DNA of 64,000 bases from Populus alba (taxonomy: Eukaryota > Streptophyta > Magnoliopsida > Malpighiales > Salicaceae), in the NCBI RefSeq assembly GCF_005239225.2, contig NC_133288.1, positions 8,451,035 through 8,515,034 on the forward strand, read 5' to 3'. Positions 1 to 10,986 of the stretch are shown piece by piece. The notes beneath the pieces were generated by a model. It made no database searches, had not been told where the DNA came from, and worked only from the letters and a program-made list of their open reading frames with translations. Every line of letters begins with the position of its first letter. The first letter of the stretch is position 1. A program made the translations under genes and the position numbers.

Positions 1-96
1 ATATCATGACATAATTGTACATATCAAAGCTATATTATTGCGTAGAGTTAGCATCGAAAACTTTTTTAACAAAAATAATAATAATATAACACGCAC

Positions 97-425
97 TGAG
101 ACAAGGCGCTGGCATCTTTCAATAATTGCTTAATTTCTGCACGTAATTGAATCTCTGCAGCACTCTTTGATCCCTTCTGAAAAAATACAAAAGAAAACAA
201 AAGTCCCTTCAAAACTCAACATTTAGACGTCGACCCATATATCCCAAACCCGCAATTCATTGCTAAAACCCAGTTTCAAGAAACCCATCATAGAGGGTGA
301 GTTACCTTCTTTAATTGATGGAGGTATATAGAGACGAATTGGAAGGCAACGACAATGAAGAAGATAAGAGGTGCTGCGAGAGACCTCCTTGGTTGCTCTC
401 CGATTAGAATTTCGTCTTCTCCCAT
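97..425 (-). CDS. GET1: GET1/WRB-like ER receptor for tail-anchored proteins (5' part only)
   Basis: Two exons are visible: 306-425 (40 codons, starting ATGGGAGAAG) and 97-176 (26 codons plus 2 nt). They are joined by an intron with a GT donor at 305-304 and a TTTTTCAG acceptor at 178-177. The remaining exons lie left of the window. The predicted start is a short acidic N-terminus, then a hydrophobic segment at about residues 16-37 that would be the first transmembrane helix. A basic, coiled-coil-like stretch follows (KKKGSKSAAEIQLRAEIK and on). This order matches the plant WRB/GET1 family. In the GET pathway GET1 sits in the ER membrane and receives GET3 loaded with tail-anchored proteins through its coiled coil. 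The short exons hide it from any long-ORF scan. Identification rests on recall of the family N-terminus; the C-terminal helices cannot be checked here. Confidence 0.78.
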
Positions 426-2115
426 GATTTATTCCCTGATATGATGTCTGTCTATTTTATTTTAGGTCTATTTGTTTTCTTGAATTTGAAGAGCTATTCT
501 TAATTCCGGATTGCTGTATTTATATTTACGATTCCCGACCACATTGGTTGGGCTCCAAAAGATGAATGGTCCAAGTCTTGCAAGTGTGGGCTTTGGCTAT
601 AAATCATAAATTGCGAGCACCTGTGGGCTCCATTAGGACTTTTATGGCCTTTTTAATAATTAATAATTAAATTAAACACATGAAAAATATATTTATTATA
701 TTAAAAATCGAAACTTTCCTCGATTTTTCCAAGGGTGGATGCTTTTAATGCTGATTCTTTTGATCTTTGACTTTTCATTATAATTTGGATCCGATGGCAA
801 AAGGAATGTGCATCTGTGATAATTTTATTAGGTACCCTTCGACTTTACGTTCAATAAAATTAATTAAGGAAAACAATAATTCCACTAGGTGTTTCAATGT
901 TTCTCTTTCATAGTTTGCCTTTTTTTCATTCAGTGCCGTAGTTTTTTTTTTTTAATTCGATCCTATTGCATTATGTTTAATTGAGATTAGATTATGTTGT
1001 TTAATGATTAGGCTTTATAGTTTGATTTGGTCCATTCTATTGGCTTGATATGAGGTCTCACAATATAAAAACAAAACATTAAGTTAGCGCTAAATTTTGT
1101 GGAAAATAATTTAGATTTTTTGTTTTACAAAGAACTATAAATTGAGGGACTATAATTAAAATTGAGGACAAAATGCAGCCTTATTTTTTGACAAATAAGA
1201 AACTGTGCATGGAAATCAAGAGGAAAGGAGAGGAAAAAAATAAGAGAACAAGGAGAAGAAGAACTAGTCATCATAGCTACATTGAATCTCTATCTCTATC
1301 ACCACTAGGTGTTACCTTAGAAGGAAATCCCTGTTGAGACAATTCCAACAACACTAAAGAAAGTTGTCATCAAATATTAGAGGAATCACATGCTCTTCTC
1401 TAGTGTGACGAATCCTCTCACATACTAGCATGGGTGATACACAAGCTAGACATTTTTTTACCCTCTTCATTCAATTTAATCCTTGATTCTTTAGTAACTT
1501 TTTAATTAAGTCCTAAATTTCATCTCACTCAGGCATAATAAAGGCCCATTCTAGAGAGAGAAAAAAGGAGGGGGGAAAAAAAGACAAGCGGCTAGCCAAG
1601 TAGCTCATTCTAGTCATGTCCATGCTCCAAGTCAAGAATTGACTGGTTAAATCGAGTTGATTATGATCAATCCAATATATCATTATCCTGATTCTTTTTA
1701 AGATAAACTATATTTTTATCATTTTTTTATGATGCATTTGAACTCACCAAATTGAATAGGTGACTTCATAGCAACTCCAGTGCTATTTAATTTGAAGCTT
1801 AGGCCAAGCAAGGAATCAATTTGGGAGGTTTTAATATTGCATGTTAGAATAGGTTTTAGTAACACTATCAATGAGTTCTAAATGGTTTACATTTTTTTAC
1901 GTTAAAATCAACGTCGTTTAACTTTTCTTAAAAAAAAAAAGGTTGGATAACATTATTTTATAATTATTTTTTATCAAGTCAAGTTTCAATCGCGGTATGC
2001 TATGAGTTTCCATTTAAAAAAAGAATGTTCATATAAACTTTATTATCACTTTGAATCCATACATGTAGAATGTTTTTGTTTTTATAACAGTTGTTGCATT
2101 TTTGCCTAACCACCA
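426..2115. other. Intergenic, upstream of GET1
   Basis: AT-rich sequence holding the presumed minus-strand promoter of the GET1-like gene. I see no exon with coherent splice sites and no RNA gene. A purine-rich stretch (about 1200-1260) and scattered short stop-riddled frames resemble decayed transposon sequence, but I cannot name a family. Confidence 0.4.
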
Positions 2116-2116
2116 A

Positions 2117-2345
2117 AATTAAGTGTTTGGTTGCAATATAAAACATAGTTTTAGAGTGTGGGACCCAGTGAAAAATATGGTCCAATAACAGATTCATGTA
2201 AAGCAAAAGCATTGAGCTTTTACTAAGTTTCAACTTTAGGTTTCTTCTCTCTCCCTACCGATAACTTTCCTCAAAATATATTGTTTAAAACCATTATGAT
2301 AAACATATTAAAATACCCTCATCGTTCACAAAACACCCTCATTTT
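2117..2345 (+). repeat. Left arm of a degenerate long inverted repeat (tentative)
   Basis: This segment (TGTTTGGTTGCAATA, then GTGGGACCCAGTGAAAA, a CT-rich part, then ATACCCTCATCGTTC) has a recognisable but weak counterpart in reverse complement at 4370-4645. The order of motifs is the same in both arms, as expected for a decayed DNA transposon with long terminal inverted repeats. No transposase frame was seen between the arms and no target-site duplication was established. Confidence 0.3.
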
Positions 2346-3289
2346 CTCTTTGTAATCATCAAGGGATCATCTGAATTGTCCACCTTGTTTCTTTGCTTTT
2401 TCTAATGTGAAGATTTAAATTTTGAAGTCACGCCTCAATTTCTCCCAACCAAACCAAATTGCCCTCATCTTCTTACAAGAAACATCTTCTCCTTATTGTA
2501 AATCTCCTTTTATTTTCTCTTATTCTCTTATGTTTTGATAAATTGGTGTTGTTTACATCAAAAAATTTTGATGACACACCTCAATCTCTTATTCACTTAT
2601 GGATGATTACAATGTCGTTTTCAAAGTTTTTATTTCATATTCATAAGTTAAACATTTAGAGGTCTTAGTATGATATTTTATTTTTTTAGCAAGAAAGTTT
2701 GCCTTTATTTAGTGAATTATAATTAATATTATAGTTATTGAATAATACAAGTTTATTGCATCACTTATATTTTTTTCATAGATGGTCTAATATCTATTGA
2801 CTTATATTGGTACAAGACATTCTTTTCTCAATTATGTGAGGTAGTATAAAGGTGGTTCATTTATTCTAGAACATTTTATATAGGACTCTCTTCTTTTGTT
2901 TTCTTTAACTTTTGAGTTGTAATTTTGAATTATCTTGATTTGTAATTCATTTTGGTTATCAGTTGTAATGCCAATGAAACACTTCTTTTAACTTACACAT
3001 ACATTTTAATTAAAAAAAAAAAAAACATAAGATCGTTGTTTTAACAATAATCGCATTGATAAGGTTAATCCAAACATTTTAAATTAGTACTTAAGATCAT
3101 TTAATTTTTGGATTTAAATTAATAAAAACACAAGGAAAAACAACAAGAGTACTAGATAAATAAGTATAATGAACAAACATAGATTATTGCTTAATGTGCT
3201 TCTTAGATCATTACTAGTATTGATTGAAGGATTTAAAATATATTTTATTGGAAATTAATGATTGTTATCGTGACGTGCATGATGTCAAA

Positions 3290-3462
3290 TGACAGAGTTG
3301 TCTCCTGGATTGGAGGGGTTTGGTTTTAATCAGAAAGTTATGATTAAAGGGAGTTGTCATCCTACAATGATATGTAGGGTGTTGAATGATGGATTGCCTC
3401 CTGGAATTTAGATAATGAGTTTTGGGTTTAATCATAAAGTTATGATCGAGGGAGTTGTCATA
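3290..3462 (+). repeat. Two-copy degenerate tandem repeat, period about 102 bp
   Basis: Two consecutive copies each run from a CTCCTGGA motif through a TTTAATCA.AAAGTTATGAT motif to GGGAGTTGTCAT. The GGGAGTTGTCAT blocks end near 3360 and 3461, giving a period of about 102 bp. The frame across the unit has no convincing coding character. Confidence 0.5.
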
Positions 3463-4369
3463 TAGTATCATGGTCACTAAAAAACCTATAGTCTACAAGA
3501 GTCTAGATAAGAGGACTATTTGCGCAATGGGAAGATGTATCACCCCTATTGCACCCTATATATAGTAAGTTGTATTGTTGATGTTATTATAAGTTGTGTT
3601 TTTATTTGTTGGTCTCATATAAAGTTCAAGACAGATCTCCCTTCGTAAGGAAGCCTTTACCTTGTCAGGTTAAATCCTAACTGTCATAAAGCTTAAATTT
3701 TAGCATTGCATCAAGAATCAAGATAAAAATTTAAAAATATACAAAACCTAAAAAAATCCTGAGATCAAACATTAATAAAAAATCAAGATCATCATCAATG
3801 TTAATAAAAAACAACATGAACCCTGACTATTAGCTTATTACAATGATTGATATGTTAGAAATGGAGCAACAAAAACCTAAAATATAAAATAAATAACTCA
3901 ACCAACAACACCTCAAGTTTCAATTTCATGTAATTAAAATAGTGATTCAATTAACAATTTTTAAATAAACAACTATATTACCTTTTGTACTTATTTTTTG
4001 CAGTTTTCATGTTGTTCTTCATGTTTTGCCTCCACAAAACAACATAGAGCTATAAATAGCTTTTGTAACAACAAACATTCATATGTCATAAACAAACAAA
4101 CTCAGTTAAAATTTTGGTTGATTTTGAAATGATAGAAAAAGGAGGTGACAAATCTAGGTTTTAATTTTGAAGAGAACAAATTGTTCTTGATGTAGGAATA
4201 AGAACAAAAACTAATTCAAAATATTTTTTCCACACCCTAACAAACAACGACATGGTTCTTTACTTGCCAAAATTTGGCAATCAATTAATGAGTTTTCCAA
4301 TAGAGTTGTGATTTTTGGAAATAAAAAGGTGATGAATAAGTGATTTTAAGAGAAGTGTGTAGTGTTGCA

Positions 4370-4645
4370 AACATATCTATGGTAGAAAGATGAGGGTTAT
4401 TTTGGAATTGTATTTTTGCAACGATTACTTCTCTCTCATCATGATGGTGTGGTTGTAGATGAAGAGAAAAAAAATGGGGGTGAGAACTTGGTCTAGGGTG
4501 CTTCTCTTGAAATTGAGGTTCAATCTTGATTTTTGGTGGGTTCCACCCCTTACAAATGCTGGTTCAAATTTAACCAAACATACATTTTTATAATTCCTCC
4601 AAAACTTAACCATCGTCTCAATAACGAACACCATTTAAGAACTTG
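4370..4645 (-). repeat. Right arm of the degenerate inverted repeat (tentative)
   Basis: Read on the minus strand it gives TGTATGTTTGGTTAAATTT, GGGGTGGAACCCACC, a CT-rich part and AATAACCCTCATCTTTC. These are the same blocks in the same order as at 2117-2345. An open frame crossing it (4425-4634, minus) is low-complexity and I do not regard it as a gene. Confidence 0.3.
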
Positions 4646-4855
4646 TTTGGCAATGCAGTTAGCTGTGTGTTTGTAAAATAATTGATTTTTTTTGCTTAAA
4701 ATTTATTTGTTATGTTTTTTGGATTATTTTGACATGCTGATGTCCAAAATAAATTTTAAAAAAATAAAATAAAAAATATTATTTTGATGTATTTTCAAGT
4801 AAATAAATATCTTAAAAAACAACCGCTACCACAATAAAAAATATTACCTAAATCT
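4635..4855 (+). repeat. Dispersed A/T-rich repeat, copy 1
   Basis: Begins with TTGTTTGGCAATGCAG, continues through GGATTATTTTGACATGCTG and an AAATAAATTTTAAAAAAA core, and ends with AACAACCGCTACCACA. Other copies in the window share this order (14425-14640, 34277-34425), and their cores recur elsewhere. The structure fits a non-autonomous MITE-like element; the family name was not determined. Confidence 0.6.
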
Positions 4856-4914
4856 ATCATATGATATTTTTTAATTTCAATAAAAGTAAAGCAAGGGGTT
4901 TAAAAGAATGAATG

Positions 4915-5115
4915 AGCACACATACATACAACCTTACATGTTTTAAAAAATGTGGTAGTAGTTGCTTTTTAAAATATTTTACTCGGAAATATATTAAAAT
5001 AATATTATTTTATTTTTAAAAAATTATTTTTAATATTAGCATATTGAAACAAATGAAAAATTAAAAAAAATTAAATTTTAAATAAGAAAAATAATTTTTT
5101 TATAAAATATTACTT
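4915..5115 (-). repeat. Dispersed A/T-rich repeat, copy 2, opposite orientation
   Basis: This is a reverse-complement relative of the element 60 bp to its left. Its GTGGTAGTAGTTGCTTTTT block corresponds to the AACAACCGCTACCAC end of copy 1, and its A/T core follows in mirror order. The two copies together form a head-to-head inverted pair. Confidence 0.55.
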
Positions 5116-6519
5116 GGAAAAAGTCGCAGCCATGGTCTAGAACAAAATATCTGTCCATGATAGGAAATATCTAGTAAGTTGAGTTTACATATTTGGCCTC
5201 GTATACCTTAGAGTCAATGGCATGGCATCGCTCTTTCCTTTTTATATTCTCGGCTTTTGATATGTTCCCAACCACCAGCCTGCCCAAAGAGTCACTATAC
5301 AGGGCTAAGATCGTCATTTTACCCTTGTAGAAAACACACGTGTACGCGGCATTACTGCTGAGCAGTAGGTGATTGATTAGCTGGCAAATATTACTATGGT
5401 CTGAAACCGGTTGTATAGCTCGTTAGGTTTGCTTTATTTTTATTTTATTTGTTTTTAAAAAAGCATTCTAATATATAATAATAATATGACTAGTCTACAA
5501 TCCCCGAAGAGTATTTAGACGTGATTCTAATATATATCTTCGTATCGTTGTGCGGTGATTTAAAGAAAATTAATTTTTTTCATTATTTAGACATGTTAAT
5601 ATTAAAAATAATATTATTTTAATATATTTACAAATAAAAAATATTTTAATACATACTAATTAATTACCGGTAAATAATGAATGGAAGAAATGATATACGA
5701 TGGGCGCAAAATCCTCCCGCTGCTTTAAATAACAGATTTGTAATCGATTCCCCTTATTTTAGGTGTTTACAGGTATTTGGAAGATCAAAAGAAATAAAAC
5801 GCCACATTCAGGATCGTTTCATGTTCCCCGTTCAATACTTGTTTTCAGCAGTGTATTAACCTTTATTTTTAAATATATTTCGTTTGAAAAAGAAATTACA
5901 TTTATATTTGTTTAATTATTTTTTTATAGTTTTTAAAAAAGAAATTTGATATCCCTCGCACTTATTTTCACTTGTCTTCCCAATTTAGTTTTTGTGAAAC
6001 ATGGACTATAAAACTATACAACAAAGAATAAATTTGAACCAACCATATGTTATAAATGAAATATAATTGGACATTTTAAATCTTACTCATACGACAATAT
6101 CGATATAAATAATTAATTTTTTTAATAATTCTCAATAAAATCTATTAGTTGTGCAGATGTAACCCTATTAGAATCAACAAAAAGGAGCACTAAAATTTAA
6201 ATGAAAGTATACTCAAAAGAATTGGATTTCTATACACACAACATTACACAAAATAGAGGAACTGAAACACAAAAAACTAAAATGCCTATTGATAGCCCAA
6301 CTGAGAAAAAGCACAAGGATTGCCAGCATGGCAAAAAAAAAAAAAAAAAAATTTGAAATCCCGCCCAAACCCGCGGGCAAGCCAAGGCAAGGCAAGGGCA
6401 GTGATTAATTCAATTTTAATAACTTCTTTTGTTTCCTAAAAACCCCTTCCCCTATCCCTCTCTTTAAGCCACACACAAACCCGCACCCAAAATTACCAAA
6501 TCTCCTCATCTCCTCAAAC
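5116..6519. other. Intergenic, upstream of HMGB
   Basis: No supported gene. A further core of the dispersed A/T-rich repeat lies at 5591-5660. The part nearest the HMGB start (about 6360-6540) is less AT-rich, with CCC/CTC-rich patches typical of plant core promoters. Confidence 0.4.
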
Positions 6520-6641
6520 AAACCCTAGAAACTCTCTCTCTAAGGTAAACTCGCCCCCCTTTGCCGCTGACTCACCCCGAGTCGCACCGTTTTTCAAAGT
6601 TTTTCCTCCGTTCTCACCGGTTTTCAACGTTTTATTTGCAG
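6520..6641 (+). promoter_or_regulatory. HMGB leader: telo-box and probable 5' UTR intron
   Basis: An AAACCCTAG telo-box motif lies at 6520-6528, followed by a CT-rich leader. A CTAAG|GTAAAC donor at 6545 pairs with a TTTATTTGCAG acceptor ending at 6641, giving a 97-nt intron that ends 8 nt before the ATG. Telo-boxes are common in plant promoters of genes for ribosomal and chromatin proteins. The intron is inferred from splice signals only. Confidence 0.5.
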
Positions 6642-6649
6642 AAATCATC

Positions 6650-7870
6650 ATGAAAGGCGGTAGATCAAAGGCTGATTCCAGAAACAATGACGCCAAGTGA
6701 GCTTTCGCTTTCTTAATTGTGTTTACATAATATTAATTAGATCTGAGATCTCCTTGTGTTTTTATGATCTTTGTTCGTGGTTTTTTGCTGCTTTTTGATC
6801 GTGATATTGTCTGTTGATTAGGCTAAAGAGAAAAGGAGCAGGAGCTGGAACCAAAGCGTCGAAGAAGGCGGCGAAGGATCCAAACAAGCCTAAAAGACCT
6901 GCTAGTGCTTTCTTCGTTTTCATGTAAGCAACTCTGTAATGAATTTTTTTCTTGGCCTTAGAGTTATTGTGTACTGATTTTTTTTTTTTAATATTGAAGG
7001 GAGGATTTTAGGAAGCAGTATAAGGAGTCTCATCCAAACAATAAATCTGTTGCTGCTGTAAGCTATCTAAACAGATATTGAATATGTTTACTTTTATACT
7101 GAGATTCTTGTCTATTTGTTCGATTTTAATAGCTAAATAGAGAGTGAATTTATTGATTTATGATACTTGCAATTATTTTAAAAAATTTGATTTCCGAACA
7201 AAGTTATCTGTTTTTTTTTTTGCTAATCATGTAATTGCAATGGATGATATCGCTAATTATGTAATTGAAATATATATTTATTTTTTGTTGATTTTGTAAA
7301 TATTTTGGTTGGTAGATGCAAATTTAATTATTTGTTTTGCTGCGAATCAGGTTGGTAAAGCAGGTGGAGACAAGTGGAAATCCATGAGTGAAGCTGTGAG
7401 TATTTATAATGATTAATATATCACCGATTTGGTTTTTGAACCGGTCATTTGTTTATGGGTTTCAATTTGTTAATAATATTAGGAGAAAGCTCCTTTTGCG
7501 GCTAAGGCCGAGAAGAGAAAGTTTGAATACAATAAGGACATGGCTGCTTACAACAAAAGACTGGTACCCCTTTTGTCCTTGATTGCCTTTTATTTTTTGA
7601 AATTGTGCTTCTATGTGGAGTGATTGTTGTTCACTGTCAAAACGATTGGTTTCTTCTGGGTGATGTTAGGCTGGAGGAAACGCTGATGAAGAATCTGACA
7701 AGTCCAAGTCGGAAGTGAATGATGAAGATGAGGAAGAAGAGAGTGATGGAGAGGTGGTTTTCAAATCCAAACTTGATCTAACATGTATTATTTTTTCTGA
7801 GATTCCTGAGAGTTTTGTGCTGATAATATGTTTGGTGGTTGTTTTGTAGGAGGAAGACGACGATGAGTAA
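6650..7870 (+). CDS. HMGB-type high-mobility-group chromatin protein
   Basis: Exons 6650-6696, 6822-6923, 7000-7057, 7351-7395, 7483-7563, 7670-7753 and 7850-7870 join in frame to 145 codons and TAA. The product has the plant HMGB layout. A Lys-rich N-terminal tail (residues 1-33) precedes one HMG box (about 35-111, starting DPNKPKRPASAFFVF and including the GKAGGDKWKSMS turn). An acidic C-terminal tail of Asp/Glu runs (about 117-145) ends the protein. HMGB proteins bend DNA and bind nucleosomal linkers in the nucleus without sequence specificity. The length is close to the short HMGB2/HMGB3 group of Arabidopsis, but which paralogue this is cannot be decided here. Every junction is GT-AG. No truncation or missing element is apparent. 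Confidence 0.95.
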
Positions 7871-9050
7871 GTTGATGACAAGGAGCGGCTGAGGATGCGA
7901 GGATGAAGTGATGTGCAATTTGCTGTAGAATTGCTTAGATTGTTGTAATCGCTTGCATTTCTAGCTTTTAAATAGTAGCTCCCTTTTTAGCTGTTGTTTA
8001 GATCTAGCCTAGGATAAAACCAAAGGAATAGTTTCAGGAGCAGCAGCCCTGGAGCTCATATGGTGGTATGTACTTATCAAATATTTTCATGCTCAATGAA
8101 GTGATTTCTTCCCCTAATGCCTGTGCTGTGATGGCTGTTCATTTACCTATCATTTATTAGGATGGTGTTTGTTCATTTGACCACAGAAAAGATTTTGTGG
8201 TCCTCTGGCATCTTGTTTATACTCCCGCATGCTTTTCTTGCAGCGCCACTGAGGTTATTAGCTTTTGACTAATAGAGGAGGTATTTGGAGAATAATTCTC
8301 CATGCTTTTTTGTGTGGTTTGACTCTACTCCCTGGTCTCTTCTTGCCCTTGTAATTTTGACTTTCCCATGACGTGTTTCTTGCTGCTAATCATTGTGTTC
8401 CGCCTTCTTGAGTGGCTCGAGTCAAAAGTGCTGTTTTGATCTCCGATTGCTTTCTCAAATGATTATAATAAGAGTGATGATGCAGACCCTGGCAGGTACT
8501 CTCTCGAAACTCTTCGTCTGAACAATTTATTTCACTCCAAAAAGTGGTCTCTTGGGAAGAATCTTGCGATGACTAGATCAGCACTATGCCATGTTCATGT
8601 AACTGCTCGTATGATCATGTGTTTGTACGGTAGCAAATGATGGGGGATTTCATCTTTTTGGCAGCTCTCACGGGCTGTCAGTGTGGGTGATCGATGCTGA
8701 CATTCCGTTTGGATTGTTCACCAAACAAACTTCTGAGAGGTGGTTTCTACGTTTGCTTGCCGGCCATTGGAGAATATTGCAAGGTCGTATAGCTCCCGCT
8801 GGGTTGGGAAATGGTTGCGCAGACAGGCACTTCTGACGTTGACTGATAAGTTGATAATACCGTATTGCCGTGATGGCCGTTCTGGACTTTCCTTTGCTAT
8901 CAAAAGTTTTTATATGGTATTATTTCAGCCTTGCATTTTGGACTCCTTTTTTGGTTGTTTGCAATATAGTCTTTATATATCTAATATCAAAATAATACAA
9001 AACTATTCATTCAATTTTACTTAATAGATTAAGTTTTATAGCTGGAGTGA
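7871..9050. other. HMGB 3' region and following non-coding sequence
   Basis: The first few hundred bases should be the HMGB 3' UTR. The stretch up to about 8930 is less AT-rich than its surroundings. It holds small frames on both strands (for example 8740-9024 plus and 8718-8903 minus) with no family resemblance and no coherent splice context. It could be part of a longer 3' UTR or a non-coding transcript; the sequence alone does not show which. Confidence 0.4.
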
Positions 9051-9129
9051 TTATTATGACGTGCCGCCCCTTAATTTGCTAATTTGATACCATCTCTTAA
9101 TTGTTTTTAAGAGATATTAAAAAAATAAG

Positions 9130-9960
9130 TAGAAAAAAGAAAGTTAAAATAACCAGGCTCAAATGCATCTAGATCTAGAACACAACCTAGACACATCTAG
9201 AATTATAAGGTTAGGCCCGCATGTGCCTGATATTTATAAATAAAATCCACACAAACGCGTCTCTTTGATTTTTTGAAGTCAATGGACACCACCTTGTCTA
9301 CTTGGAAAGATTACGCATCTTCCTATGGATGAAAATCATGTTTGAGTTTTGGGAACAAAAAACTCCAATCTCAACTTTTTTATTCCTTAAAAAACATAAG
9401 AAAAAAATTCATGGAGACCTCTAATCTTTTTGTAAAAGTATGAGATAAACATCATTGCAATTATCTATTTAAATAGAGGATTTTATTTGAAGATAATAAA
9501 AAAAAACAATTTTAAAATAAAATAAAAAAGCGCTAAGAGAACCAAGCTTGAACATGTCTGGGTTGGAAAGAACAATCCAGATGCACCTAGGCTTGCAAGG
9601 TCATGTCCTTACACCTACCCTTTAAAAATAAATACTGGGCACACTTGGATTTTTGAGAAAACCCGGACATCTTGGGTTTTAAGGCTATGTATTTTTTTTA
9701 TTTGTTTTGTTTTGTTTTGTTTTGCTTTTGTTTTTTTTTTTGAAGAACACATCATTTACTTGAGAAGACAACACATCATTTAATGCAATTGTTTCCGGAC
9801 ATCTTTGATGGCTAGAAAACTAAGATTCGAGTTTCGAGGCCCTAAGAAACTCAATTTCAAATTATTTTTAACTAAAAACACACATAAGAGAAAAAATATC
9901 GTAGAAACTTTTAAAACCATATTTCTAATTACAAAGCACATTTGCTTAGCATAAAAACTC
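9130..9960 (+). repeat. Degenerate direct repeat, about 0.45 kb unit, two copies
   Basis: Two successive blocks share the same order of motifs. An AACCAGGCT/AACCAAGCT block with CATCTAG or CATGTCTGG comes first. Next is GAGTTTTGGGAACAAAAAACTC against GAGTTTCGAGGCCCTAAGAAACTC. Last is AACATAAGAAAAAAA against CACATAAGAGAAAAAATAT. The last blocks lie about 480 bp apart. Likely a decayed retroelement fragment; no coding domain was recognised. Confidence 0.4.
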
Positions 9961-10986
9961 AAAATTAAATCATAATAAATTTTTTAGGTTCAGTCTAATT
10001 TTTTCTATATCATTGAATGCTGGAATTATTTCTATTGAGCTTGAATCTTAAAAATAAATCCATTAACACTAAAATCAAAGTTATTAGTTGTCAAAAATGA
10101 TTGGATTAAAGTTATTTCCTCTCTCTGTTTCCCCATTTCCTTTCTCAAATGTAAGGGATTGAAATGTAATAGAAATGAGGTTTTATGTATGAAATGTAAA
10201 CTTTAAAAACAATAGGGATTAAAGTGTAAAAAGACATGCCTTCCTTTTATTTATTTATTTATTTTTTAATTTCAATCATTTTCTTTTTAATTTTTTTAAC
10301 CGAATCCTATACTTTCATTTTGTAATAAAAATAGGTAATGTAATTCTTGAATAATCTTTTCCACAATGCATATGCAATAACATGCATAACAAATCAAATA
10401 TCAACATATACAATCATGCTAACATAACTTGTGAACGAAAATTTTTAAAAAATGAAATTTAATATTCAAAGAAAAAAAAAGAATCTAAAAAGGAAAAAAA
10501 ACCATAAATAGTGACATGAATTGTAAAAATAGTTTACATATTAAAACACGAAATTTTTTTTATTGTGTTTAAAAAATAACTAATAACATCTTGGTTCTAT
10601 TTTAAAGAAATAAAGAGATATAAATAGCACAAAAAATTATAAGTTGATATATTTTTATTATTTTTTATGAGCTATTAAATTTTATTATTATTATTTAAAG
10701 TGGATCCACAAAGTAATTAATAATAGGAAGATATTAATTAGTGATGGAGCACCATGAAACTGATGTTAAAACACCTAGGACCTCTCCTGGGTCCTCGAGG
10801 CTTCCTAAATATGCTTTGTGCATATTTATCCACATGAAATATCCATCATCAACCAACCAATCAGGCTTAATTATCTAAACACTGTTGCTCCAAATCCCTC
10901 CATCTTTACCTGTTAATCAAAGGGCTTGTGCCTGCCCCTTGGCATGGGGGTGTGACCAATTAGAGAGACGGGGAAAATAAAATAAA
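9961..10986. other. Intergenic, upstream of the THEP1-like gene
   Basis: Strongly AT-rich with homopolymer runs; no gene seen. A CCAAT motif lies at 10956-10960, about 30 bases before the start codon. No clear TATA element was found. Confidence 0.35.

Noticed and set aside
8464..8530. C/D snoRNA candidate (TGATGA near 8475, CTGA near 8518)
   Set aside because: The boxes are too close together, the terminal stem is weak, and no guide complementarity to rRNA could be verified.
8740..9024. 94-codon plus-strand frame and an overlapping minus-strand frame at 8718-8903 as genes
   Set aside because: No recognised domain, biased hydrophobic C-terminus, no splice context; overlapping frames on both strands indicate chance.
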